Counted from the first letter of the stretch, positions 21,104-30,708 are shown. The stretch: DNA of 64,000 nt from Pectobacterium carotovorum (GCF_900129615.1 NZ_FQWI01000003.1:496001-560000), one strand, 5' to 3'. Notes: generated by a model not told the origin, from the letters alone. Made by a program: numbers and translations.

Positions 21104-22600
21104 GTGAGTACTCTGAGCTATTTACAAAAAGTCGGTCGGGCATTGATGGTGCCTGTCGCGACGCTGCCTGCTGCCGCTATCCTGATGGGGATAGGTTACT
21201 GGATTGATCCGGTTGGCTGGGGAAGCGAGAACGCGTTGGCGGCACTCCTCATCAAATCGGGTGAAGCGATTATCGGGCATATGGCCGTGCTGTTTGCGGT
21301 TGGTGTCGCATACGGTATGTCTAAAGATAAAGATGGTGCGGCGGCATTGACCGGCTTTGTCGGTTATCTGGTGCTGACCACGCTGTGTTCGCCGGCCGTT
21401 GTTGCCATGATCCAACGAATCCCTGTTGAACAGGTACCTGCTGCGTTTGGCAAGATTGAAAACCAGTTTATCGGGATTCTGGTCGGTGTGATGTCCGCCG
21501 AGCTGTATAACCGCTTCAGTCAGGTTGAGTTGCCCAAGGCGCTGTCGTTCTTCAGCGGACGCCGCCTGGTGCCGATTCTGGTTTCTTTCCTGATGATTCT
21601 GGTCGCGTTCATTTTAATGTACGTCTGGCCGGTGATTTACAATGCGCTGGTATCGTTCGGTGAACATATTCAGCAGTTGGGTTCGGTTGGCGCCGGGGTT
21701 TACGCCTTCTTTAACCGCTTGCTGATTCCTGTTGGATTGCACCATGCGCTGAATTCCGTGTTCTGGTTTGATGTCGCAGGTATCAACGATATTCCTAACT
21801 TCCTGGCTGGCCAACAGTCAATCGACTCTGGTAAAGCCGTAGTGGGGATCACCGGACGTTATCAGGCGGGCTTCTTCCCGATTATGATGTTCGGCCTGCC
21901 GGGAGCCGCGCTGGCGATTTATCACTGCGCGCGCCCTGAAAACAAAAGCAAAGTGGCCGGGATTATGCTGGCGGCGGCATTTGCCTCCTTCTTTACCGGG
22001 ATTACCGAGCCGCTGGAATTCTCCTTCATGTTTGTCGCGCCAGTGCTGTATTTCCTGCATGCGCTGCTGACCGGTTTTTCCGTCTTTATCGCGGCCAGCA
22101 TGCATTGGATCGCCGGTTTTGGTTTCAGTGCGGGTCTGGTGGATATGGTGCTGTCCTCACGTAACCCGTTGGCTACCCAGTGGTACATGCTGCTTGCTCA
22201 GGGGCTGGTATTCTTCGTCATTTACTATGTGGTGTTCCGCTTTACTATTACTCGCTTCAATCTGTTAACGCCGGGGCGTGAACTGGCGGTGAGCGGTAGT
22301 GAAGCCGATGGTTATGACGTGAGTACAGCGTCTGCGGGCGAGAAATCAAGCGATGCAGCGGTGTTGGCGCGGGGCTATCTGCAGGCGCTGGGCGGAAAAG
22401 CCAATCTGACGGGCATTGATGCCTGTATTACACGCCTGCGTTTGAACGTGGCTGATTCCTCTCTGGTTGATGATGTACAGGCAAAACGTCTTGGTGCGGC
22501 GGGCGTTATTCGTCTGAATAAGCAGAGCGTACAGATTGTTGTGGGTACGCAGGCTGAATCGATAGCGAACGCGCTGAAAGCGGAGTATGAAAAGATATAG
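21104..22600 (+). CDS. nagE: N-acetylglucosamine PTS permease NagE, EIICB only
   Basis: PTS transporter importing GlcNAc as GlcNAc-6-P. The GTG at 21104 is chosen because AGAGAGGGA lies just upstream and the protein then starts MSTLSYLQKVGRALMVPV; upstream sequence to 21035 resembles no PTS protein. The EIIC domain spans about residues 1-385 and carries the GITEP motif (Glu302). The EIIB domain spans about 415-498 with phosphorylatable Cys441 (GIDACITRLRL). The protein stops after EIIB at 498 residues; E. coli NagE (about 650) continues into EIIA, so EIIA-Glc (Crr) must be used in trans. Divergent from nagBAC. Confidence 0.93.
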   Translation: MSTLSYLQKVGRALMVPVATLPAAAILMGIGYWIDPVGWGSENALAALLIKSGEAIIGHMAVLFAVGVAYGMSKDKDGAAALTGFVGYLVLTTLCSPAVVAMIQRIPVEQVPAAFGKIENQFIGILVGVMSAELYNRFSQVELPKALSFFSGRRLVPILVSFLMILVAFILMYVWPVIYNALVSFGEHIQQLGSVGAGVYAFFNRLLIPVGLHHALNSVFWFDVAGINDIPNFLAGQQSIDSGKAVVGITGRYQAGFFPIMMFGLPGAALAIYHCARPENKSKVAGIMLAAAFASFFTGITEPLEFSFMFVAPVLYFLHALLTGFSVFIAASMHWIAGFGFSAGLVDMVLSSRNPLATQWYMLLAQGLVFFVIYYVVFRFTITRFNLLTPGRELAVSGSEADGYDVSTASAGEKSSDAAVLARGYLQALGGKANLTGIDACITRLRLNVADSSLVDDVQAKRLGAAGVIRLNKQSVQIVVGTQAESIANALKAEYEKI

Positions 22601-22664
22601 TATGACAAGGCGTAATATGACGGCGTTACTTGTTTAACGCGATGTTATGTCGATGAAAGCGGTG

Positions 22665-22694
22665 GGGCGAGATAGCAATCTCGCCCTTTTTTTT
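22665..22694 (+). terminator. Intrinsic terminator of nagE
   Basis: 9-bp stem GGGCGAGAT/ATCTCGCCC with loop AGCA, followed by eight T. Confidence 0.92.
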
Positions 22695-22790
22695 CGTTAT
22701 GAATAATTAAATGAAACTAACGGTTGTTTCCCAGCGTAGCTTGTTGGATCATTGTCGGTTATACGTCGTTTTAGCATTGAGGAATGAAGA

Positions 22791-24449
22791 ATGAGTGAGG
22801 CTGAAGCCCGCCCAACCAACTTTATCCGTCAGATTATCGATGAAGATCTGGCGTCCGGTAAACATGACCATATTCAGACGCGTTTCCCGCCAGAGCCGAA
22901 CGGCTATCTGCATATTGGGCATGCAAAATCTATTTGCCTGAATTTTGGTATCGCGCGTGACTATCAGGGGCAATGCAACCTGCGTTTTGACGACACCAAC
23001 CCGGTAAAAGAAGATATCGAATACGTTGAGTCGATCAAACGTGACGTCGAGTGGCTGGGCTTTTCATGGAGCGGCGACGTTCGCTATTCTTCTGATTATT
23101 TCGATCAACTGCACGCTTATGCGGTTGAGCTGATCGGTAAAGGGCTGGCTTACGTTGATGAACTGACGCCTGAGCAGATTCGCGAATACCGCGGTACGCT
23201 GACGGCACCGGGTAAAAACAGCCCTTACCGCGACCGTACCGTGCAGGAAAACCTGTCGCTGTTTGAAAAAATGCGTAACGGTGGATTTGCGGAAGGTACG
23301 GCCTGTCTGCGTGCAAAAATCGATATGGCATCGTCCTTTATCGTGATGCGCGATCCGGTGTTGTATCGCATTAAATTTGCCGATCATCACCAGACGGGCA
23401 ACAAGTGGTGCATCTATCCGATGTATGACTTCACCCACTGCATTTCCGATGCGCTGGAAGGGATCACGCATTCGCTGTGTACGCTGGAATTCCAGGATAA
23501 CCGCCGTCTGTATGACTGGGTGCTGGATAACATCACTATTCCTTGTCACCCGCGTCAGTACGAGTTCTCCCGCCTTAACCTTGAATACGCGATTATGTCC
23601 AAGCGTAAGCTGAATCAGCTGGTTGTGGAAAACGTCGTTGAAGGATGGGACGATCCGCGTATGCCGACCATCTCTGGTCTGCGCCGTCGTGGTTACAGCG
23701 CGTCATCTATCCGTGAGTTCTGTGTGCGCATTGGCGTAACGAAGCAGGACAACAACGTGGAAATGGCCGCGCTTGAGTCCTGTATCCGTGACGATCTGAA
23801 TGAGAATGCTCCACGTGCAATGGCAGTGTTGGATCCGGTTAAAGTTGTGATCGAGAATCTGCCAACTGAGCATGAAGAGTTTGTCGCGATGCCAAACCAT
23901 CCGAACAAGCCGGAAATGGGCTCACGTCAGGTCGCATTCAGCCGCGAAGTTTACATCGATCGTGCTGACTTCCGTGAAGAAGCCAACAAACAGTACAAGC
24001 GTCTGGTGCTGGGTAAAGAAGTACGCCTACGTAATGCCTATGTGATCAAAGCAGAGCGCATTGAGAAAGACGAGCAGGGTACTATCACCACGATCTACTG
24101 TAGCTATGATGCGGAAACGCTGAGCAAAGATCCGGCTGACGGCCGTAAAGTGAAAGGCGTTATCCACTGGGTTTCTGCGGCACACGCGGTACCAGCAGAA
24201 TTCCGCTTGTACGATCGCCTGTTCAGTGTGGCAAACCCTGGTGCGGCGGAAGACTTCCTGTCGACGATTAATCCAGATTCACTGAAAATTACGCAAGGTT
24301 TTGTGGAAGCGAGCCTGGCACAAGCGGAAGTAGAGAAAGCGTATCAGTTTGAGCGTGAAGGCTATTTCTGTGCTGACCGCGTTTATTCCAGCGCAGAACA
24401 TCTGGTGTTTAACCGTACGGTTGGACTGCGAGATACCTGGGTAGGCTAA
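22791..24449 (+). CDS. glnS: Glutaminyl-tRNA synthetase GlnS
   Basis: Class I synthetase charging tRNA-Gln; its substrates are encoded at 14.7-15.2 kb. 552 residues, close to the E. coli length. HIGH motif in [14 protein letters not shown]; the KMSKS-type loop is [13 protein letters not shown]. Starts [20 protein letters not shown]. The chiPQ genes that follow glnS in E. coli are absent: fur comes directly, convergent. Confidence 0.98.
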   Translation: MSEAEARPTNFIRQIIDEDLASGKHDHIQTRFPPEPNGYLHIGHAKSICLNFGIARDYQGQCNLRFDDTNPVKEDIEYVESIKRDVEWLGFSWSGDVRYSSDYFDQLHAYAVELIGKGLAYVDELTPEQIREYRGTLTAPGKNSPYRDRTVQENLSLFEKMRNGGFAEGTACLRAKIDMASSFIVMRDPVLYRIKFADHHQTGNKWCIYPMYDFTHCISDALEGITHSLCTLEFQDNRRLYDWVLDNITIPCHPRQYEFSRLNLEYAIMSKRKLNQLVVENVVEGWDDPRMPTISGLRRRGYSASSIREFCVRIGVTKQDNNVEMAALESCIRDDLNENAPRAMAVLDPVKVVIENLPTEHEEFVAMPNHPNKPEMGSRQVAFSREVYIDRADFREEANKQYKRLVLGKEVRLRNAYVIKAERIEKDEQGTITTIYCSYDAETLSKDPADGRKVKGVIHWVSAAHAVPAEFRLYDRLFSVANPGAAEDFLSTINPDSLKITQGFVEASLAQAEVEKAYQFEREGYFCADRVYSSAEHLVFNRTVGLRDTWVG

Positions 24450-24470
24450 GGCCACCGGTAAGAAGACAAA

Positions 24471-24501
24471 AATAAAACCGCCTTGGCGGTTTTATTTTTT
24501 T
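24471..24501. terminator. Bidirectional terminator between glnS and fur
   Basis: AATAAAACCGCC and GGCGGTTTTATT form a 12-bp stem around a TT loop, with T-runs outside on both strands. Serves convergent glnS and fur. Confidence 0.9.
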
Positions 24502-24512
24502 ATGCGGTCGAT

Positions 24513-24962
24513 TTATCGTGTGGAATCGTGCAGGGTTTCATCCTCTCGGCAATCCCCTTCACTGCAATGCCCATAGAGATACAGACTGTGGTTGGACAGT
24601 TTGATGCCGTGTCTTTCTGCGATCTCGCGCTGACGCGCTTCGATATATTCATCGCGGAATTCAATGACTTTGCCACAGTCGAGGCAAATTAAGTGATCGT
24701 GATGATGCTGCTGCGTCAATTCAAAGACGGATTTGCCACCTTCGAAGTTATGACGGGTTACGATACCCGCATCATCAAACTGGTTGAGTACGCGATAGAC
24801 AGTAGCAAGACCAATCTCTTCGCCCATATCAATCAGTTTCTTATATAAATCTTCCGCACTGACGTGATGGCAGACAGGGTCCTGTAACACTTCCAGTATT
24901 TTCAGTCTTGGAAGAGTGACTTTCAGGCCGGCCTTCTTTAATGCGGTATTGTTGTCAGTCAT
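24513..24962 (-). CDS. fur: Ferric uptake regulator Fur
   Basis: Iron-responsive repressor, 149 residues. N-terminal winged helix (LKVTLPRLKILEVLQ) and C-terminal dimerisation domain with HHHDHLICLDCGKVIEF and further His/Cys residues near the end (HCSEGDCRED). Autoregulation is usual. No uof-like leader frame overlapping the start could be found, unlike E. coli. fldA lies upstream on the same strand. Confidence 0.98.
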   Translation of the reverse strand: MTDNNTALKKAGLKVTLPRLKILEVLQDPVCHHVSAEDLYKKLIDMGEEIGLATVYRVLNQFDDAGIVTRHNFEGGKSVFELTQQHHHDHLICLDCGKVIEFRDEYIEARQREIAERHGIKLSNHSLYLYGHCSEGDCREDETLHDSTR

Positions 24963-25047
24963 GCGGGTTTAATCCTGTTGCTTACTTATCAATGGAGGCT
25001 GCCTAGCCTATGACATCGGTCGGCTCAAAAAATGCAAAAGCGTCTCA

Positions 25048-25076
25048 ATTATAGAACCGCGCATACAAAATGAAAA
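25048..25076 (-). promoter_or_regulatory. Predicted fur promoter
   Basis: Minus strand: perfect -10 TATAAT (25053-25048) with -35 TTTTCA 17 bp upstream, about 85 bases before the fur ATG. Confidence 0.6.
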
Positions 25077-25157
25077 CAAGCGAATGTTAACAATATTGTC
25101 CCCATTCACACTATTGGTATACAACGCAATTCGTTGTTGATGAATGAGGAAATGATG

Positions 25158-25232
25158 ATGCACATACAAAGCCGATGGGATTATTGTACAGGTTTACTGA
25201 TAGAAGTTAAAAAAATGTATCAATTATTATGA
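25158..25232 (+). CDS. Candidate small protein between fur and fldA
   Basis: 24 codons (MHIQSRWDYCTGLLIEVKKM plus YQLL) opening at the last of three tandem ATGs. AGGA ends seven bases before. About 35 bases further upstream is a promoter-like pair on the same strand (TTGTCC, 16-bp spacer, TATACA; 25096-25123). The frame runs opposite to both neighbours. Coding status is unproven: it may be chance, but the ribosome site plus promoter is better than for other short frames nearby. Confidence 0.3.
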   Translation: MHIQSRWDYCTGLLIEVKKMYQLL

Positions 25233-25254
25233 AAGGTTTTACCTATCAATGCTG

Positions 25255-25287
25255 TTTCGGCTCTGATAGGGATTATCAGAGCCGAAA
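25255..25287. repeat. 14-bp perfect stem-loop after fldA
   Basis: TTTCGGCTCTGATA, loop GGGAT, TATCAGAGCCGAAA, just beyond the fldA stop. No T-run on the minus strand, so it is more likely an mRNA 3' stabiliser or a Rho-assisted end than a classical terminator. Confidence 0.75.
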
Positions 25288-25291
25288 TGGC

Positions 25292-25819
25292 TTAGCCAAC
25301 CAGTTCTTTCAGGTTCAGCTCATCGCTGATCTGTTTCACCCACGTTGTTACGCGTTCGCTGGTCAGTTCAGGCTGACGGTCTTCATCGATAGCCAAGCCG
25401 ATGAAGTGATTGTCGTCGGCGAGTCCTTTAGAGGCTTCAAAGTAATAGCCCTCTGTTGGCCAGTGGCCGACAATCGTCGCGCCGCGCGGCTCAATAATGT
25501 CACGGATGGTGCCCATGGCATCACAGAAGTATTCTGCGTAGTCTTCCTGATCGCCGCAGCCAAACAGGGCAACCAATTTTCCTGTGAAATCCACTTCTTC
25601 CAGCGACGGGAAGAAGTCATCCCAATCACACTGAGCTTCACCGTAATACCAGGTTGGAATACCCAGCAGCAGAATATCGAAACCTTCGAGGTCTTCTTTG
25701 CTGCTTTTGGCGATGTCATGAACATCAGCAACGTTGGTGCCTAACTGCTGTTGAATCGTTTTGGCGATGTTTTCAGTGTTGCCAGTATCACTGCCAAAGA
25801 ATATTCCGATGAGTGCCAT
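25292..25819 (-). CDS. fldA: Flavodoxin FldA
   Basis: FMN-binding electron carrier, 175 residues, long-chain flavodoxin. Phosphate loop FFGSDTGNTENIAK (about 8-21), FMN-stacking region GIPTWYYGEAQCDWDDFF (Trp and Tyr) and GCGDQEDYAEYFCDA. The ATG at 25819 (MALIGIFFGSDTG) aligns with E. coli; the frame opens 17 codons earlier with no family match. Adjacent to fur as in E. coli. Confidence 0.97.
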   Translation of the reverse strand: MALIGIFFGSDTGNTENIAKTIQQQLGTNVADVHDIAKSSKEDLEGFDILLLGIPTWYYGEAQCDWDDFFPSLEEVDFTGKLVALFGCGDQEDYAEYFCDAMGTIRDIIEPRGATIVGHWPTEGYYFEASKGLADDNHFIGLAIDEDRQPELTSERVTTWVKQISDELNLKELVG

Positions 25820-26332
25820 GAATTGAATAACCTCTTGATTCCTAATGGTATGGTGTAATATTTCACCCACTTATCTGTTAATAATAACAGACACTCACAT
25901 CGGGAGAAACTCGTATCGGTAAGGATGCGTAAATCAAGAGCGTGTGACATGCGAAGGTGAGTAAGGAAACGAAACGTATCTCTGCTTGATGCTAAATTCC
26001 CCATAATGAATAGGGATTATGTTATTGTCTGAGATTACGCACACATTTCCTTAATATAACTGAGGTTATATATTTGCAACGACGTTTCATTTTTTATGAA
26101 TGTATTTTTTATTTCCTTGTTTGTTTCAATTGTAATTAAAAGCAGACTTCTGTTTGTGAAAAATAAAAATCACGGAGCGGTACATTACTAATCCTGGGAA
26201 TTAAAATGCACACAAAAGATAATGTTTTTATAGAAATGAAAACCTGTAACATTTCTCGGGAATATTCTTAATAAATGGAAATAAGAATTATAACCATTTG
26301 CAGCTGAAACGATGCAATCATGAAAGAAAGGC

Positions 26333-26361
26333 TTTTATTCTTTTGATGTTAAAGAATAAAA
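26333..26361. repeat. 11-bp A/T stem-loop
   Basis: TTTTATTCTTT, seven-base loop, AAAGAATAAAA: a perfect dyad in the AT-rich interval. Function unknown. Confidence 0.6.
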
Positions 26362-26537
26362 TGAAAGCTCATCTCAAACCACCTTATTGCCTAATGGTAT
26401 GTCCATGCCAACGCAAGCAGGACGCGGGCGCGCGGCACGTTTAATTGCAACTCTATGATTAAAATACTTATATCTATAGAAATAGGTGAATTTATTCTCA
26501 GTGTGAAAAATTATTTTAATAAATATAGCAAGAACGC

Positions 26538-26564
26538 TAAATATTCTCTGTATTTAGCCGATGA
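26538..26564 (+). promoter_or_regulatory. FliA (sigma-28) promoter of the chemoreceptor gene
   Basis: TAAATATT, exactly 11 bases, then GCCGATGA. The sigma-28 consensus is TAAAGTTT-N11-GCCGATAA; the TAAA core and seven of eight -10 bases match. It faces the chemoreceptor, leaving a leader of about 135 bases. An 8-bp inverted repeat (GCTAAATA, seven bases, TATTTAGC; 26536-26558) overlaps both elements. Confidence 0.75.
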
Positions 26565-26708
26565 GTTAGCGTGGTTTTTGAGTTTTCAACTCGGTGAAAT
26601 GTGAACGCTAGGGAGAAGTGACCTGTTTCATGGTGTGAATTTTCTGATTCATATCGGTTGATTAGCGATAAAAATCTTTTTAACCATTTTCCTGATTTGG
26701 AGTGAGCT

Positions 26709-28376
26709 ATGAAACTTATAAAAAATATTGCCATCAGAACCGCGATGCTGTGGGTGCTGGGCATTTTTTGTGTTCTTTGGGGGGGCGTATCGATATATAC
26801 CATGTTCTCTTTTAAAGAGATGACGGCGACCTCGAAAACCAGCACTTTGCTGGTTCAGAACATGAATTTTATCAACCAGGGCAACGATCAATATTTCCGT
26901 ATGGTAACCCGTCTGGCGCGTGCAGTTGACGCTCGTCGCAGCGGTGATAATGCCACTGCAGATAAAGAGCAGGCTTCTGCACTTGTTGCGCTGGATAAAC
27001 TCAAGTCTGATTTGGTGGCGTTTAACGCTATCGATCATGCGGGTCTGGATGCTGCACTGGTACAGGCCGTCAGTCGTGACTGGAATAACCTGGTTGTTCA
27101 GGGCGTTGAACCGCTTTACCAGAAGGCCGTTGCCAACGCGCTGGATGACTACCAAAATCAGGCCAAGAACGTTGTGCCGCCATTGAGTCGTCAGTTTGGT
27201 GCCTCTCTCTCTGCATTCAGTAACGCCAGCGCAGAGAAATTCGATGCCGCAGGTGTCCGTTTCGAACAAATCACCACGATAGGACAGAACATTTTGCTGA
27301 GCGGGTTGGTTATCGGCCTGGTCATGCTGTTCCTGACCGACCGCTATCTGGTGGTGTGTCTGGTTCGTCCGTTAAACGATCTGCGCTATCACTTTAGCGT
27401 GATTGCTTCTGGTCACCTGGGCAAGCCGATTCTGGACTTTGGTAACAACTGCGTGGGTCGTCTGTTCCCACTGCTGCGTGAAATGCAGGGGAGTTTGGCT
27501 AGCACGGTTAGCACGATCAGAAACAGCACGGATTCCATCTATCAGGGCGCTTCTGAAATTGCCGCGGGCAACAACGATCTGTCTTCACGTACCGAAGAAC
27601 AGGCTTCTGCGCTGGAAGAAACCGCAGCGAGCATGGAGCAACTGACGGCGACGGTGAAACAGAACGCCGAAAACGCCAACCACGCCAGCCAACTGGCATT
27701 GCAAGCCTCGACAACGGCGAAGAAGGGCGGTGAAATCGTTGAGAACGTGGTGAAAACCATGGCGGAAATCTCCGGCAGCTCAAGAAAAATCGCAGAGATC
27801 ACCACCGTGATTAACGGCATTGCGTTCCAGACTAACATTCTGGCGCTGAACGCGGCGGTAGAAGCGGCGCGTGCGGGTGAACAAGGCCGTGGGTTTGCCG
27901 TGGTGGCGGGCGAAGTCCGCAGTCTGGCGCAGCGCAGTGCGCAGGCGGCGAAAGAGATTGAAGGGCTGATTTCTGAGTCTGTTCGCTGTGTGGATACCGG
28001 TTCCAATCTGGTTAGTGATGCGGGTGACACCATGCAGGATATCGTCCGTGCGGTGACTAACGTGACGGATATCATGGGTGAAATTGCGTCGGCATCGGAA
28101 GAGCAGAGCAAAGGGATTGCACAGGTGGGTCAGGCCGTGGCGGAAATGGACAGCGTAACGCAGCAAAACGCCGCGTTGGTGGAACAGGCCTCGTCAGCAG
28201 CCTTGTCGCTGGAAGAGCAGGCGGCGCTGTTGAACCAGACCGTGTCGCTGTTCCAACTGTCCGATACGCAGTCAGGGCTGCAAGTGGCGGCAAAACCGGT
28301 GCAGAAAACGCCGGCGATTGCCCCGCGTGCTGGCAAAGCGCTACCACCCAGTAACGACAACTGGGAAAAATTCTAA
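26709..28376 (+). CDS. Methyl-accepting chemotaxis protein (Tar/Tsr type)
   Basis: Transmembrane chemoreceptor, 555 residues. TM1 is near 8-30; a periplasmic domain of about 160 residues looks like the four-helix-bundle Tar-type ligand-binding fold; TM2 is near 192-212 ([15 protein letters not shown]), then HAMP. The cytoplasmic signalling domain contains the conserved hairpin tip [20 protein letters not shown] and adaptation-helix repeats ([20 protein letters not shown]). The C-terminus ends NWEKF, close to the NWETF tail that tethers CheR and CheB. Ligand cannot be told. Driven by a FliA-type promoter; not part of this neighbourhood in E. coli. Confidence 0.95.
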   Translation: MKLIKNIAIRTAMLWVLGIFCVLWGGVSIYTMFSFKEMTATSKTSTLLVQNMNFINQGNDQYFRMVTRLARAVDARRSGDNATADKEQASALVALDKLKSDLVAFNAIDHAGLDAALVQAVSRDWNNLVVQGVEPLYQKAVANALDDYQNQAKNVVPPLSRQFGASLSAFSNASAEKFDAAGVRFEQITTIGQNILLSGLVIGLVMLFLTDRYLVVCLVRPLNDLRYHFSVIASGHLGKPILDFGNNCVGRLFPLLREMQGSLASTVSTIRNSTDSIYQGASEIAAGNNDLSSRTEEQASALEETAASMEQLTATVKQNAENANHASQLALQASTTAKKGGEIVENVVKTMAEISGSSRKIAEITTVINGIAFQTNILALNAAVEAARAGEQGRGFAVVAGEVRSLAQRSAQAAKEIEGLISESVRCVDTGSNLVSDAGDTMQDIVRAVTNVTDIMGEIASASEEQSKGIAQVGQAVAEMDSVTQQNAALVEQASSAALSLEEQAALLNQTVSLFQLSDTQSGLQVAAKPVQKTPAIAPRAGKALPPSNDNWEKF

Positions 28377-28508
28377 GCGTCGTTTTAGCCTGAGATAGCG
28401 TGTTTAATCTTGGATGAACGTTCAGGCGGCGTCAGAAATGGCGCCGCACAAGATGTGAATGCTTAAGTTATGTGAGTACTACGTTATATAAATAGCGGGT
28501 TACGTCAA

Positions 28509-28790
28509 TCAGGATTGCTGTTCGGCCAACTGCGCCAGCAGCATCTCTTCAATCAATTCACTGCGGCTAATGTTCCGCTCTTCAGCAAGGCTGTTCAGGA
28601 TATCGACGGCGTCGCTGTTAATCTTTAATTCGACACGGCGCAACCCACGAACTTTGTCGCGACGTAGTTGATTACGTTTGTTGATTCTTAGTTGTTCGTC
28701 ACGCGTGAGCGGGTTGGTCTTGGGGCGGCCCGGACGACGCTCGTCTGCGAACAGATCCAGTGTGGTGCGATCCGTTTGTTCTTTTGCCAT
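28509..28790 (-). CDS. ybfE: LexA-regulated protein YbfE family
   Basis: 93-residue, strongly basic and acidic protein of unknown function, with a CopG/ribbon-helix-helix-like C-terminus (RRVELKINSDAVDILNSLAEE, ISRSELIEEML). The homologue in E. coli is LexA-regulated; I could not find a clear LexA box upstream here. Adjacent to ybfF and seqA as in E. coli. Confidence 0.88.
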   Translation of the reverse strand: MAKEQTDRTTLDLFADERRPGRPKTNPLTRDEQLRINKRNQLRRDKVRGLRRVELKINSDAVDILNSLAEERNISRSELIEEMLLAQLAEQQS

Positions 28791-29080
28791 AAGTAATGAT
28801 ACTGCAAGGTATTCGGACCAAAATACACCGCGCTGTCCGTCTTGTTCTACAGATAAAATCGATGCCTATTCTCACCCTGCTACAGGATTGTCAGGTGGCG
28901 GTTTTCTATCTGTGAAACATGTCGGGAAGTTATGCGTGCATTCTGATGAAGTGGTTACAATGCTTGTGGCTGAATCAGCCGTCCCTCTACTGCGGGCGCC
29001 ATCATACCCTAGCCGCACTGGCGGCGACAACGGTTAACTGCCGCCGTTATCATGAATCCGCCAGTGTCAGTGTCGTCTGG

Positions 29081-29848
29081 TTAATTCGTGTCCAGAAAAC
29101 GGTGAATAGCACGCAAAACCGCATCGGGTTTTTCTGAGTGAACCCAGTGTCCAGCACCGCTGATCACATGCGCACGCGCCGCCGGGAATTGACGCAATAG
29201 CGAATCGCGGTAGGAATCGTCCAGATAGGGAGAATCGCCGCCGCGAATGAACAGGATTGGCCCTTGCCAAGCCGGAACCTCTTGCCAGCCGACGATGTTT
29301 TCGTACTCATCCCACAAAACAGGTACGTTAAAACGCCACTCTCCCTGTTGGAAGGATTTCAGCAAAAACTGAATCACGCCTTCTTCTTTTATATGCTGGC
29401 GCATTAATGCTGCCGCTTCCGCGCGTGATGTCACGCCCGCTTCTGTTACAGCACGCAGTGCGGCAAAGATAGTGTCGTGGCGACGCACCTGATAATCCAC
29501 CGGAGCGATATCAATGGCGACCAGTTTGTCCAACCGTTCGGGAATGAGCGCGCTGAGCGCCATGGCGACTTTTCCGCCCATCGAATGCCCAATAACGATA
29601 GCGCGTTCGATGTTCAGTTCATCCAGTAATGCCAGCACATCCTGCGCCATCGCGGGGTAGTTCATTTGCGATGAACGTGGCGACAAACCGTGATTGCGTA
29701 AATCGATTTGCAGAATGTCATGCGTATTTTGCAAATCCCGGCCCAATACGCCAAGGTTATCTAATGTGCCAAACAGGCCATGAATCAGGACGACAGGGAG
29801 CTTATCTGTGGGCTGGTGCGCATTTTGCCAGCGATGATTCAATTTCAT
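29081..29848 (-). CDS. ybfF: Alpha/beta-hydrolase esterase YbfF
   Basis: Esterase of the alpha/beta hydrolase fold, about 255 residues. Oxyanion region VVLIHGLFGTLDN, nucleophile elbow VIGHSMGGKVAMAL, an acidic residue in the C-terminal half, and catalytic His in ISGAGHWVHSEKP. The ATG at 29848 (MKLNHRWQN) aligns with E. coli; an ATG four codons upstream (29860) is equally possible since neither has a strong ribosome site. Divergent from seqA. Confidence 0.94.
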   Translation of the reverse strand: MKLNHRWQNAHQPTDKLPVVLIHGLFGTLDNLGVLGRDLQNTHDILQIDLRNHGLSPRSSQMNYPAMAQDVLALLDELNIERAIVIGHSMGGKVAMALSALIPERLDKLVAIDIAPVDYQVRRHDTIFAALRAVTEAGVTSRAEAAALMRQHIKEEGVIQFLLKSFQQGEWRFNVPVLWDEYENIVGWQEVPAWQGPILFIRGGDSPYLDDSYRDSLLRQFPAARAHVISGAGHWVHSEKPDAVLRAIHRFLDTN

Positions 29849-30121
29849 GGTGAAGTTCATTCAGAGAGACATGGGCTTAGGGTATCATGACTTTAGAATC
29901 AATGTTGTCGCTGAAGGAACAGTATAGCCACTCGAAGGGATGTGAAAGGCATTGGGGCATAGTCTGACTTTTGCTATTGTCCCACTATGCCGCTGTTCGA
30001 TAATGTTTGAACGCCTGTATAATCCTTTTGATTTGAGTCATCTACCCATAGATGTCGGGTTACAGAAGGGAAACGTCTCTGTAATTTGCATGGTAATGGG
30101 TAAAAACAGCACTGGATAAAG

Positions 30122-30661
30122 ATGAAAACTATTGAAGTCGACGAAGAGCTTTATCGTTATATTGCCAGCCACACACAGCATATTGGTGAGAGCGCATCGG
30201 ATATTTTACGGCGCATGCTGAAATTTACCGCTGGGCAGCCTGTCACAACACCAGCGGTAGCGGCTGTTGCAACAACGACGACGTCTCAGCCTGCCGCTGC
30301 GCCGAGCCCGCGCGATCGGGTACGAACCCTGCGTGAACTGCTGCTGTCGGATGAATACGCTGAACAGAATAAAGCCATCAATCGCTTTATGCTGGTTCTG
30401 TCCACGCTGTATACCTTATCGCCGCAGGAATTTGCTGCCGCGACAGAATCCCTTCATGGCCGCACCCGAGTCTATTTCGCGGGCGACCAGCAAACGTTGC
30501 TTCAGCATGGCACACACACCAAGCCCAAACATATTCCGGGCACGCCATACTGGGTGATTACCAACACGAATACCGGTCGTAAACGCAGCATGGTTGAGCA
30601 CATCATGCTGACGATGCAGTTCCCAGCGGAACTGACAGAAAAAGTGTGCGGAACCATCTAA
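30122..30661 (+). CDS. seqA: Negative modulator of replication initiation SeqA
   Basis: Binds hemimethylated GATC sites, sequesters oriC and organises new DNA. 179 residues. The N-terminal oligomerisation domain is MKTIEVDEELYRYIASHTQHIGESASDILRR-like in full; a linker rich in Ala, Thr and Pro (about 40-65) precedes the DNA-binding C-domain with NTNTGRKRSMVEHIM. 47 bp upstream of pgm, the same operon order as in E. coli. Confidence 0.98.
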   Translation: MKTIEVDEELYRYIASHTQHIGESASDILRRMLKFTAGQPVTTPAVAAVATTTTSQPAAAPSPRDRVRTLRELLLSDEYAEQNKAINRFMLVLSTLYTLSPQEFAAATESLHGRTRVYFAGDQQTLLQHGTHTKPKHIPGTPYWVITNTNTGRKRSMVEHIMLTMQFPAELTEKVCGTI

Positions 30662-30708
30662 TTATTTATTAACTACTTATCTAACTACAGCGTTAGGGAG
30701 AAGCGCCA

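Larger units (their letters stand above)
24963..25291. other. Interval between fur and fldA (329 bp)
   Basis: Contains, from the fur side: the fur promoter, a plus-strand promoter-like element, a small plus-strand reading frame and the hairpin downstream of fldA. These are listed separately. Confidence 0.6.
25820..26708. other. AT-rich interval between fldA and the chemoreceptor gene (889 bp)
   Basis: Carries the fldA promoter region on the left and the chemoreceptor leader on the right. It is clearly richer in A/T than the flanking genes, apart from a short GC-rich patch near 26420-26441. Visible structures: a dyad near 26056-26074 (ATATAAC TGAG GTTATAT), an 11-bp stem-loop at 26333-26361 and a FliA-type promoter at 26538-26564. 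In E. coli ybfE follows fldA directly, so this block plus the chemoreceptor is extra. Confidence 0.6.

Noticed and set aside
24963-25070. A uof-like upstream frame overlapping the fur start
   Set aside because: The frame that would overlap the fur ATG has a stop only nine codons back and no ribosome site.
26209-26271. A short frame in the AT-rich interval before the chemoreceptor
   Set aside because: Weak ribosome site and low-complexity A/T-rich codons; no support beyond an ATG.
28791-29080. A LexA box for ybfE
   Set aside because: No sequence close to CTGT-N8-ACAG was found; only a generic intergenic region is seen.
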